Assembly: GCA_963753115.1 (NCBI GenBank)
Contig: CAVWBB010000007.1
Coordinates: 62,001 to 126,000 of the forward strand
Direction of reading: 5' to 3'
Length of the DNA stretch: 64,000 nucleotides
Source: Bog-473 sp963753115
GTDB taxonomy: Bacteria; Actinomycetota; Acidimicrobiia; Acidimicrobiales; RAAP-2
Shown piece by piece: positions 18,734 to 28,220 of the stretch; within the stretch, counting starts at the first letter, position 1, and the number at the start of each line of letters is the position of its first letter. The notes below the pieces were generated by a model. The model was given only the letters and a program-made list of their open reading frames with translations. It was not told where the DNA came from and did no database searches. Made by a program: the position numbers and the translations under genes.

Positions 18734-19588
18734 TCAGCCCAGGACTTCGGCCTGCCACTCCAAGAGTTGGGGGGCCAGACGGGGCCAATGCGCGAAGAGC
18801 CCCTCTTCCCGGGCGCCCTGGCGCTCGATCCACTCCCGGTCCCCCCACGGAGGCTCGACCAGGCGCCCTTGCGGCAGCAGTTCCGCGAGCGCCTCCGAGG
18901 TGGCACGTGTGTGGTGGGCGTCGCTCTCCCCGCTGCGGAAGACGAGCGCGGGGATCTGAAGGCTGCGGGCGTCGGCGTCGGGCAGGCCCGGGACGTGCTC
19001 GCCGTCGCGAGGGCAGTAGGCCAGCATCCAGGTCTCCATCGTGGAGATGAACGTCGCCCGGTCCTGACTCAGGAAACGCTCCCGATTGGAGGGATTCAGC
19101 TCCTGGACCTCCGCCCATTCGGGCAGATCCGCCACCGCCTGCATCCCGTGGTTCCACGCCGCGCCGACGGATCCGCCGCAATAGTGCGTGGCGAGCGACA
19201 ACAGGCCGTAGATGCCTCCGCTGATCCACCAGATGGCGAGGCCTGCGGCCGACTCGGGATGGCGAGCGGCCGTCAGGAGCGAGACCCGCGCGCCGCCGGA
19301 ACCGCCGGCGATGATGGCGGAGTTCATATCGAGATGCGCCAGCAACCCGGCCAGCGCATCGGCCTGCATGGCGGACTCCGACGGGCCCTCGAAGCACACG
19401 TCGGACTGGCCGCAATTGGGCCGATCCCAGATGAGGACCTTGTTCCCGTGGTCCGCCAACGCCTGCGCGAGCTCGCGCACGCCAGGGGACTCCTTGGTGA
19501 AGCGGCCGCCCGGCGTGATGGCCCAGGGGCGACCCTCCCCGATCGTCTCGTAAGCGAGCGACAGTCCGTTGATCTTTGCGGTGGCCAC
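18734..19588 (-). CDS. Alpha/beta-fold hydrolase
   Basis: 284 residues from a GTG with GGAGGAG upstream; the longer reading adds 63 low-complexity residues. It shows the RPNCGQSD loop after the first strands and the nucleophile elbow GGSGGARVS. The late catalytic His is not obvious: the C-terminal PPWGDREW segment has none, and HH occurs earlier (SDAHHTRA). It could be an esterase, C-C hydrolase or haloperoxidase-like enzyme. It follows an acyl-CoA dehydrogenase pair on the same strand. The 97 bases at its 3' side contain only weak GC hairpins. Confidence 0.85.
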   Translation of the reverse strand: MATAKINGLSLAYETIGEGRPWAITPGGRFTKESPGVRELAQALADHGNKVLIWDRPNCGQSDVCFEGPSESAMQADALAGLLAHLDMNSAIIAGGSGGARVSLLTAARHPESAAGLAIWWISGGIYGLLSLATHYCGGSVGAAWNHGMQAVADLPEWAEVQELNPSNRERFLSQDRATFISTMETWMLAYCPRDGEHVPGLPDADARSLQIPALVFRSGESDAHHTRATSEALAELLPQGRLVEPPWGDREWIERQGAREEGLFAHWPRLAPQLLEWQAEVLG

Positions 19589-19640
19589 GGTTGGACTCCT
19601 CCAAACTCGATGACGAGGAATAGGGCTCTTGGGTCGGGGC

Positions 19641-20942
19641 CTATGGGTTGGACGTGGTGCCGTCGGCGCGGCCACGCGGGACGTCGCGGAAGGGCACGTC
19701 CTTGTCCAACCGGCGCTCCCTCGGCATGGACAGGACCCGCTCGCTGATGACGTTGCGGGCCATCTCTGTCGTGCCACCCCCGATGGTGCCGCCCTGGCGC
19801 ATCAGGAAGTTGGTCGCCGTCTGGTGCGCCGCCGACTCGTCGCTCCAGGCCGCTCCTTCAGGGCCCGACGCCTCGAAGGCAATCGTCACGATCCGGTTCT
19901 GGGCGATCCCTTTGAACAGGCGCACGAGGGCGGCCGCCTGGTCGTTCAGCCGGCCGGCGCGGATGCTGTCGCTGACGTACGTCGACATCTCCCTGGTCAC
20001 CAGCTCGAGCATCCGTGCCTCGCCCACGAGCTGGCGCACCGACGGGTCCTCCAGCCGGCCGTTCTCCTCGGCAATGGCGTAGACGACGCCGGCATCCATG
20101 TGCCCGTGCGTCAGACCGATGGGCTCGGTGACGTACGGCGAGTTGTAGAGCATGCGCTCGTGGAACATCCAGCGCGTGACCACCGTCCAGCCGTCGTCGA
20201 CGTCACCGATGCGCTCGGTGTCGGGGACGATGACGTCGGTCATGAACTCCTGGCAGAACTCCCGCGAGCCGTTCAGCATCTCGATCCGGTGCACCTCGAT
20301 GTTCGGCTGGTGGATCGGCAGCATGAACACGGTGAGGCCCCGGTGCTTGGGTACGTCCCAGTTGGTGCGGGCCAGGCACAGCCCCCAGTCGGACCACCAT
20401 GCGCCCGTGGTCCACACCTTCGAGCCGTTGAGCACCCACTGGTCCCCGTCGCGCACGGCCGTGGTGAGAGCTCCCGCGGCGTCCGACCCTCCGCTGGGCT
20501 CGGACAAGAACTGCATCCAGAGCGCCTCGCCCTTCAAGATGGCGGGCAAGTGGCGCAGCTTCTGCTCCTCCGTGCCGTATTCGAGGATGACCGTGGCGCA
20601 GGGCGAGAGGTTCGGCACCTGCATGCGCAGGGGGTACTCATAGCCGACGAGCTCCTCGTTGAGGACCTTCTGGTGCTCGGGCGTCAGGCCCTGCCCGCCG
20701 TAGGCGCGCGGGAAACAGATGCCCGCGAGGCCAGCGTCGTAGAGCATCCGCTGCAACTCACGGTCGCGGGCCACCGCTGCCAGCTCCATCTCCTCGCTCA
20801 ACCCGTTCCAGCCGAGGCGCAGCTCGTCCGGCGTGACCTGGCGGAGATTGGATCGGATGAAGGCCCGGGCCCGGCGCCGAAACGTCTCGAGATCCTCCAT
20901 GTCGGCGGTGCTCTCGAACTGGTCCACCCGCAGCACGCTCAC
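19641..20942 (-). CDS. Acyl-CoA dehydrogenase, subunit of a pair
   Basis: 433 residues. FAD- and substrate-binding segments are visible: QFLSEPSGGSDAAG, VLNGSKVWTTGAWWSDW, and the C-terminal GGTIGGGTTEMARNVI. The GTG start overlaps the stop of the upstream dehydrogenase gene by 4 bases. Such adjacent, dissimilar pairs form alpha2-beta2 enzymes in actinobacterial steroid and bulky-acid catabolism, where only one subunit is catalytic. It probably introduces a double bond into a bulky acyl-CoA. Confidence 0.92.
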   Translation of the reverse strand: MSVLRVDQFESTADMEDLETFRRRARAFIRSNLRQVTPDELRLGWNGLSEEMELAAVARDRELQRMLYDAGLAGICFPRAYGGQGLTPEHQKVLNEELVGYEYPLRMQVPNLSPCATVILEYGTEEQKLRHLPAILKGEALWMQFLSEPSGGSDAAGALTTAVRDGDQWVLNGSKVWTTGAWWSDWGLCLARTNWDVPKHRGLTVFMLPIHQPNIEVHRIEMLNGSREFCQEFMTDVIVPDTERIGDVDDGWTVVTRWMFHERMLYNSPYVTEPIGLTHGHMDAGVVYAIAEENGRLEDPSVRQLVGEARMLELVTREMSTYVSDSIRAGRLNDQAAALVRLFKGIAQNRIVTIAFEASGPEGAAWSDESAAHQTATNFLMRQGGTIGGGTTEMARNVISERVLSMPRERRLDKDVPFRDVPRGRADGTTSNP

Positions 20943-22078
20943 GCCGCCATCCCTTCCCGTTCCCGTTCCGTCACCATGGCCGCGATGCGCTGCCGATGGT
21001 CCGCCGGCGTCCCGGCCAGCGCGCTGTCGACGATGAGGCGCCGCAGGTACAGGTGCAGATCGTGTTCGAACGTGACCCCGATGCCCCCGTGCAGCTGCAC
21101 GCAGTCCTGGAGCAGCTCGGCGCCGTACTGCCCGATGTAGGCCTTGGCCGCGCTGACCAGCTCGGGTGCGTCGTGGTTCCCCTCTTGGGTGGCCGTGCAG
21201 GCCGCCGCGCTGATGGCGTGCGACGCCTCGAGCCAGCTCATCATGTCGGCGAAGCGGTGCTTCAGAGCCTGGTACGAGGCCAGGGGCCGCCCGAAGGAGT
21301 AGCGGTCGAAGGCCCACTCGACCGTCATGTCGAACCCGCTCTGCATGGCCCCGACGCACTCGGCGTTCAGGAGATTGAGCAACACCTGGAATTGACGGTG
21401 CACGTCGGGTGCCGCCTCCGCCGGCGCCCCGACCACCGCGTCGGCGGAGACGCGCACGTCGTCGAAGGTCACCCTGGAGAAGCGACGGGTCAAGTCGATG
21501 GTCTGCATCGGCGTGACGGAGAGCCCCTTGGCCGACGTGGGGACCAGGACCTGCGTCGTGGCGCCGTCGCCGGCCCCGCAGGTCACGAGGAGGTGGTTCG
21601 CCGCGCCTGCGGCCTCCACCTGTCGTGCCTCGCCGTGCAGGACGAGGTCGGCGCCGTCATTCTTGGCCTCGACGGTCACCTGCCATCCGTCGGGCCCGGA
21701 AACCGGGGCGCACCAGGTGGCGATCCCCTCACCCGACAGCAAAGAGGCCAGCACGTCGGGCGCGGCGCCGTGTGCGCTGAGCGTGCTCGCCACCACGTTG
21801 GTGCCGGCCAGCGGTCCCGGTGCAGCGTGGCGGCCGAAGGCGTAGGCCACGAGGCCGAGGTCGACCAGGCCCGCGCCGCTGATGGTCCCGCCACCGTGCT
21901 CCTCGCTGACGAGCAGTGAGGTCCAGCCCAACTCGGCACCACGGCGCCAGTAGGTGCGATCGAACCCCGTCTCGTCGTGACGCAGGGCGCGGACCGCATC
22001 CGGCGGCACCAGCTCGTTCAAGAACCGGTCGGTCGTCTCGCGGAAGAACTCTTGATCTTCCGTCAGGTTCAGGAGCAT
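20939..22078 (-). CDS. Acyl-CoA dehydrogenase, second subunit of the pair
   Basis: 379 residues beginning MLLNLTEDQEFFRET, with a conserved RYSFGRPLASYQALKH helix and QLHGGIGVTFEHDLHLYLRR near the C-terminus. The middle beta-domain (about 110-215) is shorter and less conserved than in the partner. Translationally coupled to the gene at 19641. The 104 bases upstream to the next gene hold only a modest promoter region. Confidence 0.92.
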   Translation of the reverse strand: MLLNLTEDQEFFRETTDRFLNELVPPDAVRALRHDETGFDRTYWRRGAELGWTSLLVSEEHGGGTISGAGLVDLGLVAYAFGRHAAPGPLAGTNVVASTLSAHGAAPDVLASLLSGEGIATWCAPVSGPDGWQVTVEAKNDGADLVLHGEARQVEAAGAANHLLVTCGAGDGATTQVLVPTSAKGLSVTPMQTIDLTRRFSRVTFDDVRVSADAVVGAPAEAAPDVHRQFQVLLNLLNAECVGAMQSGFDMTVEWAFDRYSFGRPLASYQALKHRFADMMSWLEASHAISAAACTATQEGNHDAPELVSAAKAYIGQYGAELLQDCVQLHGGIGVTFEHDLHLYLRRLIVDSALAGTPADHRQRIAAMVTEREREGMAA

Positions 22079-22182
22079 TGGGCTCCTCGATGCGTGTTCA
22101 CGTGACTCTCTTCAATCCTTTCAGGCGCGCCGCACCCGGTACGTCGTCCATGAGGAGGTATCGGCTGACGGGTCTGGCGAGG

Positions 22183-23454
22183 TTAGACGGCGCTCACGAT
22201 CCCGACGCCGGCAGCCTCGTTGCGTTTGCGCCATTCCCCGCGCGACATCCTGGTGACGTCGACGTCGCGGGCGACGCCGCGCAGGGCGCCCACCGTCGCC
22301 TGCTCCTTGCTCGTGTGCCTGAAGGGGTCCCAGCCGTAGAAGCGGCAGGCATTCTCCCAGGTGATCTTGTGGATCTCGTCATCGCGGCAGCCGGCGTCCT
22401 GGAATTCCTTCCAGGCGAATTCCGGCGACTCGGGCCACGTCGTGTCAGTGTGGGGGTAGTCGCACTCCCAGGCGATGTTCTCGATGCCGATGCGGTCCCG
22501 CAGCAGCAGGCCCGACGGGTCGGTGATGTAGCAGGCCAGGATGTGGTCGCGGAACACCTCCGAGGGCAGCTTCCCGCCGAAGTCGCTGTGCAGCCACTCC
22601 TGGTTGCCGTAGTGGCGGTCGATGCGGTCGAAGTAGAAGGGGATCCACCCGATACCGCCCTCGGAGAGGGCCACCTTGAGGTCGGGGAAACGCCGCAGGG
22701 TCGGGCCGAAGAGCAGGTCCTGCGCCGTGATGGCGCTGATCTGGCAGGCCAACACCATGAGGTGGTCGACCGGTGCCTCCTCGGGCCGCTGAATGACCGC
22801 GAACCCGGCACCGATGTGCAGGGAGAGCACCATGTTCTCCTCGCTCAGCGCGGCGAGCATCGGGTCCCAGTACCCGGAGAGAAAGCTCGGGAATCCCTGC
22901 ACGTGTGGCGTCTCCAGGAAGCTGATCGACCGGCACCCCTTCTTGGCGATGCGGCGGACCTCGGCGACCGCTGCGTTGACATCCCACATGGGCACGATGC
23001 CGAGCGGAATGAAACGGCCGGGGTACTCCCCGCACCACTCGTCGATGGCCCAGTCGTTGTAGGCCTGCAGCATCACGAGGGCGACTTCCTTGTCCCGTGA
23101 CTCGGCGAAGGTCCGCGCGTTCCATCCGGCCATGGTGGGGAAGCACATGGAGCCGAGCACGCCGTTGGCGTTCATGTCGCGCACGCGCTCGTGGACGTCG
23201 AAGCACCCGGGCCGCAGCTCCGTGTACGTGCCGGGATTGAAGCCCCACTCCTCTGAAGGCCAGCCCACCGTGGCGGCCATCCCGAACGAGGTGCTCGTCT
23301 TCTCGCCCTGGAACACCCACTGGTCGATGCCGTCCTCGTGGACGACCTTCGGGGCGTCGTCGAGCCACTTCTTCGGTACGTGATGCTCGAACATGGTGGG
23401 CGGTTCAATCATGTGGTCATCGATGCTCACCAGAATCATGTCGTCGAGGTTCAT
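22183..23454 (-). CDS. Amidohydro_2 (ACMSD-like) metal-dependent hydrolase
   Basis: 423 residues; LVSIDDHMIEPP at the start, SLHIGAG, SEGGIGWIPFY and WECDYPHTDT give the family metal-site layout. AGGAAAGGA precedes the ATG. The C-terminus extends about 45 residues beyond paralogues, with a basic RMSRGEWRKRNEAAG stretch. It lies 26 bases downstream of a P450 gene on the same strand, so its substrate is probably an oxygenated intermediate of that module. Confidence 0.9.
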   Translation of the reverse strand: MNLDDMILVSIDDHMIEPPTMFEHHVPKKWLDDAPKVVHEDGIDQWVFQGEKTSTSFGMAATVGWPSEEWGFNPGTYTELRPGCFDVHERVRDMNANGVLGSMCFPTMAGWNARTFAESRDKEVALVMLQAYNDWAIDEWCGEYPGRFIPLGIVPMWDVNAAVAEVRRIAKKGCRSISFLETPHVQGFPSFLSGYWDPMLAALSEENMVLSLHIGAGFAVIQRPEEAPVDHLMVLACQISAITAQDLLFGPTLRRFPDLKVALSEGGIGWIPFYFDRIDRHYGNQEWLHSDFGGKLPSEVFRDHILACYITDPSGLLLRDRIGIENIAWECDYPHTDTTWPESPEFAWKEFQDAGCRDDEIHKITWENACRFYGWDPFRHTSKEQATVGALRGVARDVDVTRMSRGEWRKRNEAAGVGIVSAV

Positions 23455-23479
23455 GATGTCGTCCTTTCCTGGTTGATCA

Positions 23480-24685
23480 TCACGATGTGCGCACCGGCAG
23501 GGTCTCCCAACCCCGCACCGTCGAGGCGTGGGCGCGCTCGGCCTTGTCGTAGTCGACCTCCCATTCGGGGAATCGGGTGAGCACCTCGTCCAACGCCACC
23601 CGGCCTTCCAGCCTGGCCAGCGCAGCGCCCAGGCAGAGGTGGATGCCGTAACCGAAGGACTGGTGCCGTCCGATGTCGCGGTGGATGTCGAAGCTGTCGC
23701 CTTCGGGAAAATGGCGCTCGTCCCGGTTGGCCGAGCCGTTCAGGAGGACCATGATGCTGCCTTCTGGCACCGTCGTGCCGTGGACCTCGACGTCGTTCCT
23801 CACGTAACGGGACTGGACGGGTGACGGCGCCTCGTAACGCAACAGCTCCTCGACGGCGTTGTTGACGAGCGACCGGTCGGCCACCAGTTCGGCGCGCTGG
23901 TCCGGATGGCGGCCCAGGACCTCGCCGGCGAAGCCGATCAGGCGCGTCGTCGTCTCGTTCCCGGCCCCGGACAGCAGACCCACGTACCCGAGGATCTCGT
24001 CGTGGGTCAGGGTGCGCGTCGTGCCGTGCTCGTCCTCGAATTCGGCGTTGAGCAATTCGGTCATCAGGTCGTCGGACGGGTGCTCGGCGCGCCAGGTGAT
24101 GTAATCGGAGAAGACCGAGGCAGAGGCGAGCGCGTCGTAGTCGGTCTCGTTCGGTACGCCCTCTTCGAGGCGCAGACCGTCGTCGATCTGCTCGCGAATG
24201 GCCTCCTGGTCCTCCTCGGGGATACCGAGCAGCATGCCGATGACGCGCATGGGCATGAACTTGCCCAGGTCCTTGACGAAATCGAACTCACCTGTCCCGA
24301 CGAGCGGGTCGAGCACCTCGGCGCAGTAGGCGCGCACCTGGGGCTCGAGCGCCTGCATCTTCCGCGGCGTGAAGACCCGCGAGAGCAGGCCACGATGGAT
24401 GTCGTGAGTGGGTGGGTCCTCGAAGAGGATCGATCCGGGCGGGATCTCGACCCCTGCCTTAATGATCTCGAGCACCGAGCCACGCCCCGAGATGTAGGTC
24501 TTCCAGTCCAGCATCGCCTTGTCGACATCGTCCCAGCGGCTCAGCGCGAAGAACTCGTACTTTTCGTTCCAATACAGGGGCGCCTCGTCGCGCATCCGCT
24601 TCCACAACGGATACGGATCGGCGTCGATGTCGAAGTCGTAGGGGTCGTAGTAGATGCCCTGGCCCGGGTTGCTGGTGACGGTCAC
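23480..24685 (-). CDS. Cytochrome P450
   Basis: 401 residues from a GTG 15 bases after the aldehyde dehydrogenase stop. I-helix GAGNETT, EELLRYE (ExxR) and heme loop FGYGIHLCLG with the Cys ligand are all present, as is EDPPTHDIHR. It is a soluble class I enzyme needing ferredoxin; no ferredoxin gene adjoins. It is closely similar to the P450 at 58945 through its whole length. Likely hydroxylates an alicyclic or terpenoid-like acid or alcohol, with the linked dehydrogenase oxidising the product. Confidence 0.95.
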   Translation of the reverse strand: MTVTSNPGQGIYYDPYDFDIDADPYPLWKRMRDEAPLYWNEKYEFFALSRWDDVDKAMLDWKTYISGRGSVLEIIKAGVEIPPGSILFEDPPTHDIHRGLLSRVFTPRKMQALEPQVRAYCAEVLDPLVGTGEFDFVKDLGKFMPMRVIGMLLGIPEEDQEAIREQIDDGLRLEEGVPNETDYDALASASVFSDYITWRAEHPSDDLMTELLNAEFEDEHGTTRTLTHDEILGYVGLLSGAGNETTTRLIGFAGEVLGRHPDQRAELVADRSLVNNAVEELLRYEAPSPVQSRYVRNDVEVHGTTVPEGSIMVLLNGSANRDERHFPEGDSFDIHRDIGRHQSFGYGIHLCLGAALARLEGRVALDEVLTRFPEWEVDYDKAERAHASTVRGWETLPVRTS

Positions 24686-24699
24686 GCCGATGCCCGTGC

Positions 24700-26187
24700 T
24701 CAGGCCGCGGGCCACGCCAGCGACTTGACCTCCAGATACTGCTCGAACCCGGCGACCCCGTTCTGGCGGCCGATGCCGCTGTGCTTGTAACCGCCGAAAG
24801 GCAGGTCCGGCCCGTACGGGGCGCCACCGTTGATGCTGAGGCCACCGGTGCGGACACGCCGGGCCACGGCGAGTGACTTCTCCACCGAGCTCGAGAACAC
24901 GCCGCCGGACAGCCCGTACTTCGAGTCGTTGGCGATGCGGACGGCGTCGTCCTCGTCCTCGAAGGGGATGACGACCAGAACCGGGCCGAAGATCTCCTGC
25001 TGGGCGATGGTCATGGAGTTGTCGACGTCGGTGAAGAGCGTCGGCTCGACCCACCAGCCCTTGGCGAACTCGGCACCCGAGGGGCGAGCTCCACCCACGG
25101 CGAGCGTGGCGCCCTCGGCCTTCCCCTTCTCAATCAGGCCGAGGACGCGCTCACGCTGCTTGGCCGAGATGACGGGGCCCATGATGACATCGGGCCGCTG
25201 CGGGTCGCCGTAGGGAACTGCGGCGAACAGCCCCTTCAGCATCTCGACCCCTTCCTCGTAACGCGAACGTGGCAGCAACATGCGGGTCTGAATGGCGCAG
25301 CCCTGCCCGGCGTGGAAGCAGGCGCCCATGCCCATCAGGGTGGCGAAGCCGAGGTCGGCGTCCTCCAACACGATGGTCGCCGACTTGCCGCCCAGCTCCA
25401 AGAAGGTGCGCTTCATGGTGGCGGCGCCCTTCTCCATGATGCGCTGTCCCACAGCGGTCGACCCGGTGAACGAGATCATGTCGACCTTGGGCGACAGCGT
25501 GAGCTGCTCGCCGATCAAGTGGTCGGACGACGTGACGACGCTGACCACGCCAGGCGGGATGTCGGTCTGCTCGGCGATGATGCGGCCGAGCAGGGTGGCG
25601 TTCCACGGCGTGTCCGGGGCGGGCTTCAGCACCACCGTGTTGCCGGTTGCCAGTGCCTGGCCCAGCTTGTGCGAGGTCACCTCGTAGGGGAAGTTCCACG
25701 GGACGATGGCGCCGACCACGCCCACTGGCTCGCGCCAGATCCGCCGCGAGTCGACCGAGCCCTGGATGTTGGTGGCATCCGGCAGCACTGTCTCCCACTC
25801 GAACTCGTCGATCATCTGTGCCGGATAGGCCAAGGCGTCCGAGATGGGGGCGTCGAGCTGTGGGCCCTGCGTCGTCATGCGCGGGCAGCCGACCTCGAGG
25901 ATGAGCTGTTCGCGCAGCTCCTCCTTCTCCGCTTCCATTGCGGCGTGCAACTGCTGAAGGCACTGCTTGCGGAACGCGTGGTTCGTCGACCAGTCGGTCT
26001 CGTCGAAGGCCCGCCTCGCACCGTCGATCGCCCGCTGCATTTCGACCGTCGATCCGTCAGCCACCTGGCCGATGACTTCCTCGGTCGCCGGGTTGATGTT
26101 GTCGAAGGTCTTGCCGGAATCGGCGTCGACGAGCTTGCCGTCGATCAACATCCTCTGCTCGGGGTTGACCTTCACTGATTCACCCAC
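24700..26187 (-). CDS. NAD(P)-dependent aldehyde dehydrogenase
   Basis: 495 residues from the GTG at 26187 (VGESVKVNPEQ), preceded by GAGGGAG; a longer reading starts at 26238. The fold is complete: GAIVPWNFPYEV, GSTAVGQRIMEKGA, LELGGKSATIV with the catalytic Glu, Cys in FHAGQGCAIQTR, and IFGPVLVVIPF. It is strikingly similar to the enzyme at 54566, including unusual ILEVGCPRMTT. It probably oxidises an aldehyde made by the coupled P450. The 26294 operator precedes it, shared with the divergent thioesterase. Confidence 0.95.
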   Translation of the reverse strand: MGESVKVNPEQRMLIDGKLVDADSGKTFDNINPATEEVIGQVADGSTVEMQRAIDGARRAFDETDWSTNHAFRKQCLQQLHAAMEAEKEELREQLILEVGCPRMTTQGPQLDAPISDALAYPAQMIDEFEWETVLPDATNIQGSVDSRRIWREPVGVVGAIVPWNFPYEVTSHKLGQALATGNTVVLKPAPDTPWNATLLGRIIAEQTDIPPGVVSVVTSSDHLIGEQLTLSPKVDMISFTGSTAVGQRIMEKGAATMKRTFLELGGKSATIVLEDADLGFATLMGMGACFHAGQGCAIQTRMLLPRSRYEEGVEMLKGLFAAVPYGDPQRPDVIMGPVISAKQRERVLGLIEKGKAEGATLAVGGARPSGAEFAKGWWVEPTLFTDVDNSMTIAQQEIFGPVLVVIPFEDEDDAVRIANDSKYGLSGGVFSSSVEKSLAVARRVRTGGLSINGGAPYGPDLPFGGYKHSGIGRQNGVAGFEQYLEVKSLAWPAA

Positions 26188-26293
26188 GGTGCTCTCCCTC
26201 TCGTCGTCCGGATCCACCCAGGTCACGACGGCGGGCAACGCCCGGCAACAGCACGGGAATCGTGCCTGGGAAGCCTCTTGCCGGGAGGGTATC

Positions 26294-26313
26294 TGACTTT
26301 GACGTCGCCGTCA
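26294..26313. promoter_or_regulatory. Palindromic operator candidate between dehydrogenase and thioesterase
   Basis: TGACTTTGACGTCGCCGTCA has exact outer arms and exact GACGTC core. It lies in a 220-base divergent region, about 107 bases from the dehydrogenase GTG and 95 from the thioesterase ATG, so it could control both. Confidence 0.65.
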
Positions 26314-26407
26314 AAAACAGCTGTATGATCCCGTGCTTCGGCCGCCCCGGCGGACCGGTCATGAGACAGTGGTGGGCCCCCGGCCCCCGAGGAGAATCGA
26401 GACCCCG

Positions 26408-27238
26408 ATGTTCACCATTGCTGCGTTCGTCGACGCGCTGTCGCTCGAGGAGACCGGTCGCGACCGCTACATGGCGAGCAGCCTGCACTCCACGCACGGC
26501 GTGGTCTTCGGCGGGCAGCTGCTGGCCCAATCGATCATGGCGGGGCTGGCCGGCCAGGAGGGGAAGTCGGTCAAGACCATCCACACGGTGTTCGCCCGCG
26601 GTGCATCCCCCGACGCTCCCCTCGAGATCGCCGTCGAACGCATGCACAGCGGGCGCTCCCTCGCCAGCTCCACGGTGACGATCAGCCAGGGCGACACGCT
26701 GGTCACCCGCTCGCTGGTGCTGCTCAGCGCCGATGAGCCGGACGTGATCCGGCATGCCGACACTCGCCGCTCGGACTCCACGCCCGATGACGCGGGCGGC
26801 ACCGTGCGCGGCGAAGGTGCCTGGGAGATCCTCATTGTGGGCGACGTGGACATCAGCGACCCCGAACTCGTGGGCCCGCCCGAGCTCGATGCCTGGGTCC
26901 GATTCGTGGACGCGCCCGACGACCCCGCCACGGACCAGGCCCTCGTCGCCTACTCGACGGACGGCTTCCTCATCGGAACGGCAATGCGCCCGCACGCGGG
27001 CGTCGGCCAGGCCCAGGCGCACCGGACGCTGTCGACCGGTGTCCTGAGCCACACGCTCACCTTTCACGAGCCGTGCCCGGCGGCGCAGTGGCACCTGCTG
27101 CAGCACCGGAGCACCTACGCGGGTCACGGGCGCAGCTACGGGCAGGGTGAGATCTTCCGCGGCGACGGGCAACTTGCCGCCTCCTTCGTCCAGGACGCCA
27201 TGATCCGCGCCCGGTCGGGGGGCGCCGGCGCGCTCTGA
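26408..27238 (+). CDS. Acyl-CoA thioesterase II (TesB family)
   Basis: 276 residues, a double hot-dog thioesterase. HGVVFGGQLLAQSIMAGL is the N-terminal core, and YSTDGFL and FVQDAMIR near the end keep the Asp and Gln that are catalytic in E. coli TesB. It releases free acid from acyl-CoA. It is homologous to the C-terminal part of the fusion at 1364, which has lost both residues. It is convergent with the esterase at 27273; no terminator hairpin is visible in the 34 bases between. Confidence 0.92.
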   Translation: MFTIAAFVDALSLEETGRDRYMASSLHSTHGVVFGGQLLAQSIMAGLAGQEGKSVKTIHTVFARGASPDAPLEIAVERMHSGRSLASSTVTISQGDTLVTRSLVLLSADEPDVIRHADTRRSDSTPDDAGGTVRGEGAWEILIVGDVDISDPELVGPPELDAWVRFVDAPDDPATDQALVAYSTDGFLIGTAMRPHAGVGQAQAHRTLSTGVLSHTLTFHEPCPAAQWHLLQHRSTYAGHGRSYGQGEIFRGDGQLAASFVQDAMIRARSGGAGAL

Positions 27239-27272
27239 GCGATCCCGGCACGCCGCCGTCCACACGCCCTCG

Positions 27273-28220
27273 TCAACGCTCGCTGAGCCGGGTGAGCTGG
27301 CGGGTCAGCCAGTCGTCCATGCACTGCATGGCCAGCTGCACGGCGGCAGCGCCGGGCACGAGCTGGTATGCGTGGGGCAGGCCCGCGATGACGTGCAGCT
27401 CGCAGTCCACACCGGACTGGTTGAGCCGCTGGGCGTAGTCGATGTCCTCGTCGCGGAAGCCGTCGATGGAGCCGACGACGACACATGTCGGCGGGAGCCC
27501 GGCCAGGTCGGTCGCCCGGGCTGCCGCGGCGTAGGCCGGAATCTCGTCTGAGCCCGAGAGCGAACCCAGATAGGACCGCCACCCGAAGGCATTGGACCCG
27601 GACCCCCAGACGTAGAGCCCCTCGGCCCGGATGGAAGGTGTGCGCTGCCGGTCATCGAGCATGGGGCAGTCGAGCAGCACGAACGCAACGGGGATCTCAC
27701 CGCGATCGCGGGCGAGCAACGCCAACCCGGCCGCCAGCCCGCCGCCGGCACTGAGCCCGTAGATGCCGATGCGTTCCTTGTCGATGCCGAGCTCGTCCGC
27801 GTTGTCATGGGTCCAACGCAGCGCCGAGTAACAGTCCTCGAGTGGCCCGGGGTAGCTGGTCTCTGGCGCGAGGCGGTACTCGACGGAGACCCCGACCACT
27901 CCGAGGTTGGGGCACCAGCGGTCGAGGAGCGGGCTGTCCATGTCGTAGGAGCCGATGACGTAGCCGCCGCCGTGGATGGTGACGACGGCAGGGAGCAGTC
28001 CCTCCGCGTTGGTGGCCCGGTGCACCCGCACCGGCACCGGCGGGTCCGCGGGGACCTGGTGGTCGGTACGCGTCACCGCATCGGAGAGATCCGGGGAAGC
28101 AAAGGATGCCCCGCGCATGGCGGCCACGCCCGCGGCGTCAATGGAAGGGAGCTCGAATGCTTGCAGCACAGGCTGGAGCTCGGGGTCGAGGAGGTCCTTG
28201 ACGTTCACGACATCGGTCAC
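27273..28220 (-). CDS. Alpha/beta hydrolase of the hormone-sensitive lipase family
   Basis: 315 residues. Oxyanion motif HGGGYVIGS, nucleophile GLSAGGGLA, acid in SIDGFRDED and catalytic His in GLPHAYQ make a complete HSL-family esterase. It hydrolyses short to medium acyl or cyclic esters. The start overlaps the SDR stop by 4 bases; it is last in the operon that begins with the binding protein at 35506. Esterase plus dehydrogenase plus importer suggests uptake and opening of an ester or lactone. Confidence 0.93.
   Translation of the reverse strand: MTDVVNVKDLLDPELQPVLQAFELPSIDAAGVAAMRGASFASPDLSDAVTRTDHQVPADPPVPVRVHRATNAEGLLPAVVTIHGGGYVIGSYDMDSPLLDRWCPNLGVVGVSVEYRLAPETSYPGPLEDCYSALRWTHDNADELGIDKERIGIYGLSAGGGLAAGLALLARDRGEIPVAFVLLDCPMLDDRQRTPSIRAEGLYVWGSGSNAFGWRSYLGSLSGSDEIPAYAAAARATDLAGLPPTCVVVGSIDGFRDEDIDYAQRLNQSGVDCELHVIAGLPHAYQLVPGAAAVQLAMQCMDDWLTRQLTRLSER

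Noticed and set aside
22250..22270. GACGTCGACGTC resembling the operator core
   Set aside because: Inside the coding end of a hydrolase, without TGAC/GTCA arms at the right spacing.
24686..25054. Upstream extension of the P450 frame
   Set aside because: Overlaps the aldehyde dehydrogenase in another frame; the GTG at 24685 fits the P450 N-terminus.
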